DNA from: an uncultured Prevotella sp.
Lineage (GTDB): Bacteria > Bacteroidota > Bacteroidia > Bacteroidales > Bacteroidaceae
Length of the DNA stretch: 64,000 nucleotides
NCBI GenBank assembly: GCA_905233425.1
Contig: CAJOEC010000011.1
Coordinates: 125,162 to 189,161, forward strand
Reading direction: 5' to 3'
The notes under the pieces are model-generated. The model saw only the letters and a program-made list of their open reading frames with translations, ran no database searches and was not told the DNA's origin. Position 1 is the first letter of the stretch, and each line of letters opens with the position of its first letter. The position numbers and the translations under genes were made by a program. This document shows, piece by piece, positions 1 through 8,627 of the stretch.

Positions 1-118
1 AATCTATCGCCCTTTCAGGGCTTTCGTCTTGTGCCGACTTACCGGGGGTTTCACCCCCGTCTGTAGTCTTGTCGCCCCTTCAGGGCTTTTCAACCGTACT
101 GGTCGCAATTTTTTCCGA
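1..118. repeat. Palindromic repeat block, inverted copy of 9812-9930
   Basis: The block contains three small dyads: CCCTTTCAGGG, CGGGGGTTTCACCCCCG and CCCCTTCAGGG. Its reverse complement recurs almost base for base at about 9812-9930, with one C missing in the long G/C run. The two copies therefore form an inverted pair about 10 kb apart, enclosing the BACON operon, the ATP-grasp gene, priA and purN. It is probably a dispersed non-coding element; no transposase is present. Confidence 0.8.
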
Positions 119-424
119 TGCCAGCGTTGCTGTCGATAACGACATTACGCTTAGCCGTTCCCTCAGCCCCACAATGGTTGCAGAATACCAACGCAAACTG
201 ATACCACAAGAAGTGATGCAACGTTCATTGGAGGAATACTGTGCTTTTCTACAGAGCGGCACTGCAAATGAAGAGTGACACTGGAACAGACGCATTGCCA
301 TGATTCCAACAAACAATAGAAACAGGAACGAAAACGTTATATTGACATGAAATATGTAAGGTACAAAAAAGGTGAAAAGGAAAAAAAATGCCTAAAAAAA
401 GGATGATGATTCGTTTCTTTTCCT
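119..424. other. Intergenic stretch, possible 3' gene remnant
   Basis: From about 119 to 278 the + strand reads as an open frame ending EEYCAFLQSGTANEE and TGA, with gene-like codons, but its only ATG lies inside the upstream repeat. It may be the 3' tail of a gene cut by the repeat. I do not recognise the peptide. Bases 279-424 are AT-rich and hold nothing further that I can support. Confidence 0.25.
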
Positions 425-432
425 TAACTTTG
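425..432 (+). promoter_or_regulatory. -7 promoter box of the BACON operon
   Basis: TAACTTTG matches the Bacteroidota sigma-ABfr -7 consensus TAnnTTTG, 28 bases before the ATG at 461. It would drive the two-gene BACON operon. Confidence 0.65.
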
Positions 433-460
433 CATCAATTTTTCCTAATAATCCTATAAT

Positions 461-2245
461 ATGATTAACAACATGAAATTTCTCTTGCGTTTGCCTTTGG
501 TATTGCTGGCAACGCTGTTGCTTACAGACTGTTCTTCAGACTCTATGGAAGAGTACCTGAAAGTAAGCACAAACTTGGTGACGCTGGTAAACGGTCAGGG
601 CCAGCTGACCGTAAGTTCAAACACCAGCTGGAAAGTGGAAAACATGCCCGATTGGCTCAGTTGCTCTAACCTAAGCGGCTCTGGCGACATGGCGCTTGTG
701 CTCACAGAGAAGGAGGCCAATCCCGACACTAAAGAGCGGCGGGGATCGTTTACGGTGAAGGCCACCTCTTCAACTGCCTCTGCCAGTGTGACGGTGGTGC
801 AGCCCGCATCGCCTGAGCCTCCGAAAGCCGAAATCGCCCTGAGCAAGCAGGACGTGACATTCACGGCGGCAGGGGAAAGCGTCAGCATCACGGTGACGGC
901 GAACTACACATGGAGCATGAGCAGCCCGGTGTACAAGGACTCACAGACAGGATGGCTCACACTCTCGCCTGCGCCTGGCAACAGCTTTAAGGAAGGAAGC
1001 ACGGACATCGAGATAGTGGCTGCCGAAAACACCTCGACCGAGGAGCGTACTGCCGAAATCAGTTTCGCCTGTGGCGAGGCCACGGCTACGGTCAAAGTGA
1101 CACAGGCGGCGGCAGAGGCTGTGCTGACCGTGAACGGCTCGGACAAGGCTGTGCTCAGCTTTATAAGCGAAGAGGCCGACAGCAAGATGTTCAGCATCGA
1201 GTCTAACGTGGCATGGACTGTGAAAAGCGACAAGGACTGGTGCACTACCGACAAAAACAGCGGCAAAGGCAACGAAACGGTGACGGTGAGCGTGGCGCAA
1301 AACACCCAGAAGGACGAGCGCACGGCGACTGTCACCGTCGAGGGTGGAGGCATTAAGCGCACAGTGGAGGTGACTCAGGCAGGAGTGAAGCCATACTTGA
1401 CAGCTACTCCTACCGTCGTGGAAATCGGTGCTGCCGGGGGCAGTCGTGCATCGTTTGCCATTGAGTCGAACACGACGTGGACTGTCGAGAAGGGCGGTGA
1501 TGCCTCATGGCTCACGGTTACGCCAACGAGCGGTACGGACAGCGGGACTGTTGAATTAGTAGCCGAAGAAAACACCGTTCGCGAAAAGCGCAGTACAACC
1601 ATAATAATCTCGGGCGACGGCTTCCAGTCTGTTCCTGTACAGGTGGTGCAGGCAGGCGCGGCGGCATTCATACGCTTGGATTCAGGTGACGCGATTGCTT
1701 TCAAGTCGTGCTTTGCCGACAACAAGACATTCAACATGGAAAGCAACACGTCGTGGACGATTACTACAGGCAGCAACTGGATAACGGTGAACCCCTCTGC
1801 CGGCAACGGTTCAGGCACGGTTACGGTGTCTGTCACCGACAACAGCACGGCCTCACGTAGGGAATCGTGGATAACGATAAGCGCCGAGGGTGTCGCCGGG
1901 TCGAAGAAGATTGTAGTAAGTCAGGATGGTGTGAGCCTGAAAGTGAGTGAGAATACGCTTGTTGTTGGCCGTGGAGGCGGAAACGTCAGCTTCTCCATCA
2001 CCAGCAATGCCCCCTGGACGATCTCCGGCGGCCAGGATTGGTGCTTGCCGGACATGACATTTGGCGAGGGGAATGCCGAGGTGACCGTCAGCGTCAGCCC
2101 CAATGAAGGGACTGAGAGCCGGGAGGCAACGCTAACAGTGAAGGCCGGCGATGCCACTTGCGAGGTGACCGTCAAGCAGGAAGCAAGGCAAAAGCCAAAG
2201 AGTGGCGACATGAACGTCCCGGACTACAGCAGGAGACAGAAGTAA
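461..2245 (+). CDS. Lipoprotein with six tandem BACON domains
   Basis: This is a predicted surface-exposed or periplasmic lipoprotein of 594 residues. A signal peptide ends in the lipobox LLTDC, making Cys24 the lipidated residue; Met5 is an alternative start. The rest is almost wholly six beta-sandwich modules of about 90 residues. Each carries the BACON hallmark of a SNT(S/T)W-like strand (SNTSWKV, ANYTWSM, SNVAWTV, SNTTWTV, SNTSWTI, SNAPWTI) and ends in a VTVxQ-type strand. BACON domains usually occur on Bacteroidota glycan-utilisation or mucin-binding proteins, normally next to a catalytic domain. No enzyme domain is present here, so it looks like a pure binding or spacer protein. The next gene follows after 25 bases and carries one more BACON domain, so the two probably work together. 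Confidence 0.85.
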   Translation: MINNMKFLLRLPLVLLATLLLTDCSSDSMEEYLKVSTNLVTLVNGQGQLTVSSNTSWKVENMPDWLSCSNLSGSGDMALVLTEKEANPDTKERRGSFTVKATSSTASASVTVVQPASPEPPKAEIALSKQDVTFTAAGESVSITVTANYTWSMSSPVYKDSQTGWLTLSPAPGNSFKEGSTDIEIVAAENTSTEERTAEISFACGEATATVKVTQAAAEAVLTVNGSDKAVLSFISEEADSKMFSIESNVAWTVKSDKDWCTTDKNSGKGNETVTVSVAQNTQKDERTATVTVEGGGIKRTVEVTQAGVKPYLTATPTVVEIGAAGGSRASFAIESNTTWTVEKGGDASWLTVTPTSGTDSGTVELVAEENTVREKRSTTIIISGDGFQSVPVQVVQAGAAAFIRLDSGDAIAFKSCFADNKTFNMESNTSWTITTGSNWITVNPSAGNGSGTVTVSVTDNSTASRRESWITISAEGVAGSKKIVVSQDGVSLKVSENTLVVGRGGGNVSFSITSNAPWTISGGQDWCLPDMTFGEGNAEVTVSVSPNEGTESREATLTVKAGDATCEVTVKQEARQKPKSGDMNVPDYSRRQK

Positions 2246-2270
2246 GAAACATTTTAAAAATCAGAAGATT

Positions 2271-4670
2271 ATGAATAAGAATAACAATACAATCGGCCTC
2301 TTCATGGCGAAGATGGGCCTGACCGTCATGCTTTCAGCATTTTGTTGCTCACAGTCTTTCGGACAGTATGCGGGAGGACCGGCAGTGTTGCAGAGCGCGA
2401 GTCTCTATAACGAAATCGAGCAGTTCGGACATTCTGTGGAAATCACAGTTGAAGAGAATTTTGACACCCATTATGATTGTCTGTTCCTGATTGATGGTTT
2501 TTTAGAGAACGCTACCCAACAAATCAGGCTTTATGTGGATTGGGTGAATCATACTGTCACCATGCCTGGCAATCAGCTCTTGTACACCAAAAGCGAGTAT
2601 GGCAACAGGTGGCTGGCAAAATATGATGTAGCCACAGGGGCACCCGACTTTAATTCCCCCATAACGGGTACTATCAACGATAACGGAGTCATTACAATTA
2701 AAGATCCCTGGGCTGTCTATTATTATGCGTATGATAGGATGTATTATGAAGCAAAAGGAATTGAAACTGTAATCAGGCCGGCAAATGGAAAGATGACAGC
2801 GAAAAGGGCAAGTCTGGATTATACAGAGTCCTACAATGTCGTCATTTCCCAGAACGACGGCAAGGGAACTCTGATCGTTTCCAATTTCGGAGATTGTGGA
2901 AGGGATGTAGTGGTCAATTTCGATGCAAACAAGAATGTCACTGTCCCAAGCCAGGTAATATGTGAGGGTTCGCCGGGAGTTGGAATTAATGATGACTGGT
3001 ATTCAATAGCATGGGATAAAATCAATGGGTATAATGGCGTTACATCGATGACAGTAACAGGAACTATTTCGCCCTCTGAAATAACACTTGGCAAATGGGG
3101 CTTTTTTGTCCTTAATTCCCATTCCGGCTTCCTTTTTAGCGATGCACATATTTCTTTCTTGTCGGACAAAGACCAATTCCTCTTGCAAGAGCCCAAGCCC
3201 GAAATCTATCTGGCCGTTAATCCCAACTCGCTGTCTTTCACTGCTGAAGGCGGCTCGAAGTCAGTCGTGGCTCAGACGAATTCCCAGCTGACGTGGAGCG
3301 TCTCGGAATCGTGGATAAGTTGCAGGTTTGGTGCCGACAATTCAATCATTATTACGGTCGAGGCTAACAACTCAACCCAAAGCCGCGATGGAAGCGTGAC
3401 GTTTTCAACCGACCCGAGGGCTGGCGACGTGGTGACAAGCACCATCACCATCTTCCAGGATGGGAAAACCATAGTGGACTTCGACTATGCGACGGAGGGG
3501 GTGAAATACAAACTCCACCCCGAGGACAATACGGCGACAGTTGAAAACATTGTAACGACAGACGAAGAGAACGTGGAGATACCCGAGTCGGTGTATTACG
3601 ACGGTGAGAAATACGATGTCACCGAGATTGGCGACGAGGTGGTCAATTCCGACGGCGATTTCTATTACTCGTCGGTTACTTTCCCAAAGACCATCAATTT
3701 CTGTTCTGCCAACGCCTTCACGAAAGCCCGTATAAAGTCGTTGATATGGAAGAGCAAGACTAAACTCTCGGACAACTGCTTCAACGAGGTGGACGACAAG
3801 TGCAAGAACATGCTGCTCTATGTCGATGACGAGGGCATCGCCCCGGAGGGATTCCAGAACACTATAGTAAACGGAAAGATTGACCGGCTGGTGCTCCACG
3901 ACGGCTACCTGTTCTACTGCCCACAGGAGTTCAGCGCCGAGGAGGTGTCGTTCACTCATGTGTTCTCCATGGAGACGGTCATCAATGGCAAGCAGGGATG
4001 GGAGACCATCGTCCTGCCGTTCAATGCCACGACGTTCACCCACTCCGAGAAAGGCGAGATTGTACCCTTTGCCAAATATGATGGAAGTGGAAAGCCGTTC
4101 TGGCTCTACGAATGGACAAGCGGAGGATTTGAGAAGTCTGGCTCTGGCTACATGGAAGCCAACAAACCTTATCTCGTGGCCATGCCCAACAGCGATGATT
4201 ATCATCCTGAATACAATCTCGCCGGTGCGGTGACGTTCTCTGCCACCAACACCGTTGTGAAGGCCACCAAAGACCTCGACAATTCGGCGGTTTGCGACGG
4301 CAAGCAGTTCCTCCCCTCTTATTCGTTCAACGACGATGAGTCGCTTTACTGCCTTAACTCGGTGAACAGCAACGTAAACCACGACAATGACGGAGGCTAT
4401 GCACCCGGAAGCGCTTTCATAAAGGGACTGAGGTTTGTGTCTCCTTTCGAGGGCTACATCAAGGCGAGCGGCGAAGCCGGTTCGCGTCAGGTCATCGGAA
4501 TACCTTTTGCCGGCGACGCCAACATCCAGGGCATCGAGGAGATTGTCGGAATGGATGCTGAGAAGAATGTCCTCGACGGCTCATTTACCCTTTCCGGTCA
4601 GCGCGTCGTGTCTGGCCGTGTGCCCGCAGGCATCTACATCGTCGATGGAAAGAAAAGGGTTGTCAGATGA
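2271..4670 (+). CDS. Secreted BACON / BspA-like repeat protein
   Basis: A 799-residue exported protein; the hydrophobic N-terminus ends near CCSQSFGQ. Residues about 25-300 form a beta-rich region I do not recognise. Residues about 314-400 are one BACON domain (SQLTWSVSESWISC). Residues about 405-540 resemble BspA-type leucine-rich repeats (VTEIGDEV, FPKTINFCSANAF). The C-terminus ends GIYIVDGKKRVVR, the short terminal strand seen on many Prevotella exported proteins and similar to a sorting or anchoring tail. It is the second gene of the BACON operon. Its last 90 bases overlap the end of the convergent ATP-grasp gene. A role in surface adhesion or glycan binding is inferred. Confidence 0.75.
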   Translation: MNKNNNTIGLFMAKMGLTVMLSAFCCSQSFGQYAGGPAVLQSASLYNEIEQFGHSVEITVEENFDTHYDCLFLIDGFLENATQQIRLYVDWVNHTVTMPGNQLLYTKSEYGNRWLAKYDVATGAPDFNSPITGTINDNGVITIKDPWAVYYYAYDRMYYEAKGIETVIRPANGKMTAKRASLDYTESYNVVISQNDGKGTLIVSNFGDCGRDVVVNFDANKNVTVPSQVICEGSPGVGINDDWYSIAWDKINGYNGVTSMTVTGTISPSEITLGKWGFFVLNSHSGFLFSDAHISFLSDKDQFLLQEPKPEIYLAVNPNSLSFTAEGGSKSVVAQTNSQLTWSVSESWISCRFGADNSIIITVEANNSTQSRDGSVTFSTDPRAGDVVTSTITIFQDGKTIVDFDYATEGVKYKLHPEDNTATVENIVTTDEENVEIPESVYYDGEKYDVTEIGDEVVNSDGDFYYSSVTFPKTINFCSANAFTKARIKSLIWKSKTKLSDNCFNEVDDKCKNMLLYVDDEGIAPEGFQNTIVNGKIDRLVLHDGYLFYCPQEFSAEEVSFTHVFSMETVINGKQGWETIVLPFNATTFTHSEKGEIVPFAKYDGSGKPFWLYEWTSGGFEKSGSGYMEANKPYLVAMPNSDDYHPEYNLAGAVTFSATNTVVKATKDLDNSAVCDGKQFLPSYSFNDDESLYCLNSVNSNVNHDNDGGYAPGSAFIKGLRFVSPFEGYIKASGEAGSRQVIGIPFAGDANIQGIEEIVGMDAEKNVLDGSFTLSGQRVVSGRVPAGIYIVDGKKRVVR

Positions 4671-5924
4671 CAGGTTGAGACTGTATCTGTTGTCAGAATA
4701 CTCTATGCGCATCACGCCCACCACGTCATCGTTGGTGGGCGTGAGTGCTATAGCCACATGGCCCATGGTGCGACGAAGGTTTATCTCCACGCAGGGATGG
4801 ATGAAGGTTGAGGGTTGAGGGTTGAGGGTTGAGTGTTGAGTGTTGAGTGTTGAGTGTTGAGGGCTGAGAGATGATGGTTGTGAGCATATCATCATGTCGA
4901 TGCCTAAGGGGCCTTGGTAGTGGCCTTCGAGGATTGTGGGCAGTTGTCGGCAGATGCTGTCTTTCACTTGGTCAATGGTTTCCACCGCTATGTGGCGGCC
5001 TATCATCCCGCGTTTTGTCTTTTCCGTGGCCAGAATGTTGCCCGTATAGGCACCGTTGGCAGTGTGGAAGAGCGACAGGCCGCAGTAGGCAACAGTGCCG
5101 TCGGCCTTGGCCTCGAACTCCATGGCGAAGTCCTTCACCTTGTCGTAGCATGGCTCAACCATGACGCTCCCCTGCCGGGAAAGAATGCCGCGCAACCAGC
5201 TCTCCAAAGCTGGTGAGGCTATAGGGCTTATATGACCTATAGGACTTATATGACCTATAGGACTTATACGACTTATACGACTTATAGGACCTATAGGACT
5301 TATAAGACTTATATGACCTATAGGGCTTATATGACCTATAGGTCTTATAGGAGCCTCCACGAACCTTATCCCTCGCCCGCTTGACGACCACGGCGCTTTG
5401 AGCACGGCACGACCCAGACGGGCGACATGGGCATATACTTCGTCGATGGTGGTGCACTCACGGGGTAGCTCCAAGTCACAGATAAGTTGCAGCAGTTGTG
5501 CGGCGCTGCGACGGTGCGACAGTCGGCGGATGTCGTCGAGCTGTTCATCGGTTGGCATGAGGTTGTCGGGGATGCCCATTCGGCGCAGTCGTGCACGCAA
5601 TGCGAGGTTCCAGCCCCACGGCGACACGGCTGTTATGTCTGGAACGACACGTGAAATGTTACTTGGTACGGACGCGATGCATCGCGTCCCTACAGACTGC
5701 TGCAACGCTTGGAAACGTTCTTTGGCAAGTAAAGCGGAAGGGTCGATTTGCCCACAAAGGAACACGGAATCTTCGATTAGTACGGCATCGCCTGGCTCTG
5801 CCCACAACGCGGGTAGGGTTCCAAGGTCGTGGTGCAGCTGCCGGGCGGCACGCGGTGGCGTGAAGTTGGCAATGTTTGCGGCAAGCGCAATGTCGTGGCC
5901 GGGATTGAATACGTGAAGCGTCAT
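4581..5924 (-). CDS. ATP-grasp-like protein carrying in-frame repeats
   Basis: A cytoplasmic protein of 447 residues. The N-terminus MTLHVFNPGHDIALA, a Lys-Gly loop (VLKAPWSSSGRGIRFVEA) and the late motifs GPLGIDMMI and CVEINLRRTMG fit an ATP-grasp ligase fold with the expected acidic and Asn metal ligands. The substrate is unknown. Three genomic repeats are translated in frame: a hairpin giving VGTRCIASV (5665-5695), an 18-bp tandem array giving PIGHIS-type repeats (5219-5352) and a 7-bp array giving HSTLNTQ repeats (4804-4868). All three lie between conserved blocks, so the core fold may survive. The last 90 bases overlap the convergent BACON gene. Confidence 0.7.
   Translation of the reverse strand: MTLHVFNPGHDIALAANIANFTPPRAARQLHHDLGTLPALWAEPGDAVLIEDSVFLCGQIDPSALLAKERFQALQQSVGTRCIASVPSNISRVVPDITAVSPWGWNLALRARLRRMGIPDNLMPTDEQLDDIRRLSHRRSAAQLLQLICDLELPRECTTIDEVYAHVARLGRAVLKAPWSSSGRGIRFVEAPIRPIGHISPIGHISLISPIGPISRISRISPIGHISPIGHISPIASPALESWLRGILSRQGSVMVEPCYDKVKDFAMEFEAKADGTVAYCGLSLFHTANGAYTGNILATEKTKRGMIGRHIAVETIDQVKDSICRQLPTILEGHYQGPLGIDMMICSQPSSLSPQHSTLNTQHSTLNPQPSTFIHPCVEINLRRTMGHVAIALTPTNDDVVGVMRIEYSDNRYSLNLSSDNPFLSIDDVDACGHTARHDALTGKGK
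4804..4868. repeat. 7-bp tandem repeat inside the ATP-grasp gene
   Basis: About nine imperfect units of GGTTGAG or TGTTGAG. It is read in the minus frame as HSTLNTQ-like repeats because three units make 21 bases, a multiple of three. Confidence 0.85.
5219..5352. repeat. 9/18-bp tandem repeat inside the ATP-grasp gene
   Basis: Units of CCTATAGGACTTATATGA and close variants. The 9-base subunit (TTATAGGAC or TTATAGGTC) is the same sequence family as the non-coding array at 55361-55438. In the minus frame it gives a tripeptide-periodic segment rich in Ile, Pro, Gly, His and Ser. Confidence 0.85.
5665..5695. repeat. Palindrome of the 30-bp family inside a gene
   Basis: GACGCGATGCATCGCGTC at 5671-5688 is a perfect 18-bp dyad with flanks like those of the four tandem copies at 5945-6064. 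It is translated in the minus frame as GTRCIASV. Confidence 0.85.
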
Positions 5925-5944
5925 GTACGTTGATCGTTGAACAT

Positions 5945-6064
5945 GTAGGGACGCGATGTATCGCGTCCGTAGTGGTAGGGACGCGATGTATCGCGTCCGT
6001 AGTGGTAGGGACGCGATGTATCGCGTCCGGAGTGGTAGGGACGCGATGTATCGCGTCCGTAACT
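5945..6064. repeat. Four tandem 30-bp palindromic units
   Basis: Four near-identical units, each built around GACGCGATGTATCGCGTC, start at 5945, 5975, 6005 and 6035 and abut the priA stop codon. Each can fold as a strong hairpin. They may protect or terminate transcripts of priA, or simply be dispersed repeats. Confidence 0.9.
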
Positions 6065-8457
6065 TATAGCGGGTCTACGTCGTAGTAAATCATCAGCGAG
6101 AGGTATCGTCGGTCCTGCATCATCTGCTCCTGGGCCATACGCAGGTACTGCTTTGCCGTCTTGATGTCGAGGCCGTTCTCGAGCTTCAGCACCAGCTTCC
6201 TGATGCACAGCGTCTTCACCTTTGCCACTGCGGGCTTGTCGGGGCCGAGCACTCTGCCACCGAACCACTGTCGCAGACGGCTTCCCATCTCCAAGGCGGC
6301 GGTGTCGACGAGAGCGTCGCTTTTGTGTTTCAGGAAGACGTAGATAAGACGGTAGAAGGGCGGGTAGTGGAAGGCTATCCGCTCGCTTTTCAGCTCCTGG
6401 TAGAAATTCTCGTAGTCGCCGTGCACCACATGTTCTATGACCGTGTTCTTCGGGTCGTTGGCCTGCAGTATGACCAGTCCGCGCTTGCCCTTGCGCCCGG
6501 CGCGTCCGCTCACCTGTGCCATCATCATGTAGGCGTGTTCGTAGGCACGGAAGTCGGGGTAGTTGAGCATGGCGTCGGCACCGAGTATTCCCACCACGGC
6601 GACGCGGTCGAAGTCGAGGCCCTTGCTGATCATCTGCGTGCCAATGAGGAGGTTGGTGCGCCCGGCGGCGAAGTCGCTGATGATGCGCTCGTAGGCGTTC
6701 TTCGAGCGTGTGGTGTCGAGGTCCATGCGAGCTATGCGTGCGTCGGGCAGCAGGTCGCGTATCTGGTCCTCAATCTTCTCCGTGCCGTAGCCGCGCCCCT
6801 GCAGTTCCTTGCTTCCGCAGGCGGGGCACTCCGTGGGTATGCGGTATGTGAAGCCGCAGTAGTGGCACGTCAGCTGGTTCGTCGTGCGGTGGAGCGTGAG
6901 GCTCACGTCGCAGTGCTCGCAGCGGGGCACCCACCCGCATTGGCGGCACATCACCATAGGCGCCCATCCCCGTCGGTTCTGGAAGAGTATGGCCTGCTTG
7001 CCGCTTTCCAATGCCTCGCGCACGCGCACTAATAATAGTGGTGAGAATGGCCCCCGCATCATCTTGCGGCGGCGCAGGTCGGCGGTGTCCACCACCTGTA
7101 TCTCGGGCAGTTCGATGCCTTGGTAGCGCTCTGTCAGCTCCACCAGTCCGTATTTCCCCGTGCGGGCGTTGTGCCAGGTCTCGAGAGAGGGTGTGGCAGT
7201 GCCGAGGAGAACGGTAGGAGACCCACCCCCTGCCCCTCCCTGTGAGGGAGGGGAGTATATAGTTTTCTCGTCAGTATTAGTAGTAGGAGAGGTAACTATT
7301 CCCCTCCATACAGGGAGGGGCTGGGGGAGGGTCTGCTGGGCTGCCATCATTATTGCTGCACTCCTCGCATGGTACCGTGGCATCGGCTCCTGCTGCTTGT
7401 AGCTCGTCTCGTGTTCCTCGTCGACGATGACCAGTCCGAGGCGCTGGAAGGGGAGGAACACTGCCGAGCGTGCACCGAGTATGATGTCGTAGGGCTGGGC
7501 TGAGAGTTGCTTCTGCCATATCTCCACGCGCTCGGCATCGCTGTAGCGCGAGTGGTATATGCCCAAGCGGCTGCCGAACACCTGGCGCAGACGATCCATC
7601 ATCTGCACCGTCAGGGCTATCTCTGGCAGTAGGTAGAGCACCTGTCGGTGCTGTTCCAGTTCATGTTTTATGAGGTGGATGTAAATCTCTGTCTTGCCGC
7701 TACTTGTGACACCGCGCAGCAGTGTCACCTGCTTCTTCATCATCGAGACGAGAATCTTGTTGTAGGCGTCCTGCTGGGCGGCGTTCAGCTTCTTCGCCTT
7801 TTCGGGATGGTATTCTCCGCCGTGGTTCAGCCGTCCCACCTCCACCTCGTAGGTCTCAAGCAGTCCGCGCTTGCAGAGGGCTTTCACCGTCTCGGTCGTT
7901 GCGCCGCTGACGTTGAGAAGTTCAACTAATGAGCAGTCGGTGATTTGTAAGTCGTGGTTTGCTGACGGCTCGTTGGTAATCAGTTCCCATCCAGAGAGTT
8001 GCAGATATGCGATAAAGGCTTCCTGCTGCTTCGGTGCCCGTGCGAGCATGTCGAGGGCGACGTGGAGCGCCTGCTCGTTCTGGAACTGGCGGGTGAGCCG
8101 TATGTATGTCTCCGTGCGCGGTCTGTACCCGTCCTCGGCTTTCAGTCCCGAGGGCAGTGCGGCCTTGTAGACCTCTCCGATGGGCGACATGTAGTAGTCG
8201 GCTATCCACTGCCACAGCTTCAGCTGCGAGGGCAGCACTATGGGCTGCCGGTCCATGACGCTGAGCAGGTCTTTCACCTCGTATCCCTCGGGCTTCTCGT
8301 CATGCAGCCGCGCCACTAACCCCACGTAGCTCTTGCCGCGCCCGAAAGGCACCACTACCCTGACACCCACGGCTACATGCCCCTGCCACTGCTGCGGCAC
8401 GGAGTAGGTGAAATATCCTTCCAAGGGAAGAGGCAATATTATGTCGGCAAACCTCAT
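6064..8457 (-). CDS. priA: Primosomal replication restart helicase PriA
   Basis: PriA is the 3'-5' DNA helicase that reloads the replicative helicase at stalled forks. The N-terminus FADIILPLPLEGYFTYSVP is the PriA DNA-binding domain. Further on are Walker A (LLRGVTSSGKTE), the DEEH box (IVDEEHETSYK), LLGTATPSLE and a Cys-rich zinc-binding segment (CRQCGWVPRCEHCD, CHYCG, CPACG). The start at 8457 is preferred: the open frame runs 26 codons further, but that extension translates a 9-bp non-coding repeat (QICEICEICG). An in-frame insertion of about 37 residues (7221-7332) derived from a GC-rich inverted-repeat element lies between the DEEH box and motif III. At about 797 residues the protein is longer than usual for PriA. 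Confidence 0.95.
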   Translation of the reverse strand: MRFADIILPLPLEGYFTYSVPQQWQGHVAVGVRVVVPFGRGKSYVGLVARLHDEKPEGYEVKDLLSVMDRQPIVLPSQLKLWQWIADYYMSPIGEVYKAALPSGLKAEDGYRPRTETYIRLTRQFQNEQALHVALDMLARAPKQQEAFIAYLQLSGWELITNEPSANHDLQITDCSLVELLNVSGATTETVKALCKRGLLETYEVEVGRLNHGGEYHPEKAKKLNAAQQDAYNKILVSMMKKQVTLLRGVTSSGKTEIYIHLIKHELEQHRQVLYLLPEIALTVQMMDRLRQVFGSRLGIYHSRYSDAERVEIWQKQLSAQPYDIILGARSAVFLPFQRLGLVIVDEEHETSYKQQEPMPRYHARSAAIMMAAQQTLPQPLPVWRGIVTSPTTNTDEKTIYSPPSQGGAGGGSPTVLLGTATPSLETWHNARTGKYGLVELTERYQGIELPEIQVVDTADLRRRKMMRGPFSPLLLVRVREALESGKQAILFQNRRGWAPMVMCRQCGWVPRCEHCDVSLTLHRTTNQLTCHYCGFTYRIPTECPACGSKELQGRGYGTEKIEDQIRDLLPDARIARMDLDTTRSKNAYERIISDFAAGRTNLLIGTQMISKGLDFDRVAVVGILGADAMLNYPDFRAYEHAYMMMAQVSGRAGRKGKRGLVILQANDPKNTVIEHVVHGDYENFYQELKSERIAFHYPPFYRLIYVFLKHKSDALVDTAALEMGSRLRQWFGGRVLGPDKPAVAKVKTLCIRKLVLKLENGLDIKTAKQYLRMAQEQMMQDRRYLSLMIYYDVDPL
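7221..7332. mobile_element. MITE-like GC-rich inverted-repeat element within priA
   Basis: The ends are inverted copies of each other: the left end starts ACCCACCCCCTGCCCCTCCC, and the right end is its approximate reverse complement GGGAGGGGCTGGGGGAGGGT. Each end is itself a hairpin (CCCTCCC / GGGAGGG). A TATATA step follows the left end. Related copies lie at 58319-58440, in another gene, and at 21128-21178, intergenic. No ORF for mobility is present. Confidence 0.75.
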
Positions 8458-8473
8458 TCTCTCTTTATTTTTA

Positions 8474-8502
8474 CCACAGATTTCGCAGATTTCACAGATT
8501 TG
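8474..8502. repeat. 9-nt periodic repeat before priA
   Basis: Three units of CACAGATTT / CGCAGATTT lie just upstream of the priA start. They belong to a family of AT-cored 9-nt repeats seen at several gene boundaries in this window. Confidence 0.7.
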
Positions 8503-8593
8503 ACCTTCTGTCTTCCTCCTTCGCACCTCGGCCATTCAAGCTCGCTTGATGGCTCTCGGTTTGTCGTCGGTTTTAGCCGCTGTAATAGGTAAC

Positions 8594-8622
8594 ATAATCC
8601 GTTTAATCTGTGTAATCTGTGG
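8594..8622. repeat. 9-nt periodic repeat between priA and purN
   Basis: AATCCGTTT, AATCTGTGT and AATCTGTGG in tandem, immediately 3' of purN. The rest of 8503-8627 holds no gene that I can see. Confidence 0.7.
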
Positions 8623-8627
8623 TCGTT

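Noticed and set aside
3405..4382. 325-residue frame on the minus strand
   Set aside because: It lies wholly antisense to the BACON/BspA gene and has no recognisable motif.
5155..5457. Tyr-Lys-Ser repeat protein on the minus strand
   Set aside because: It is another frame of the 18-bp array inside the ATP-grasp gene.
8458..8535. N-terminal extension of PriA
   Set aside because: It translates a 9-nt non-coding repeat; FADIILPLPLEGYF follows directly after the inner Met.
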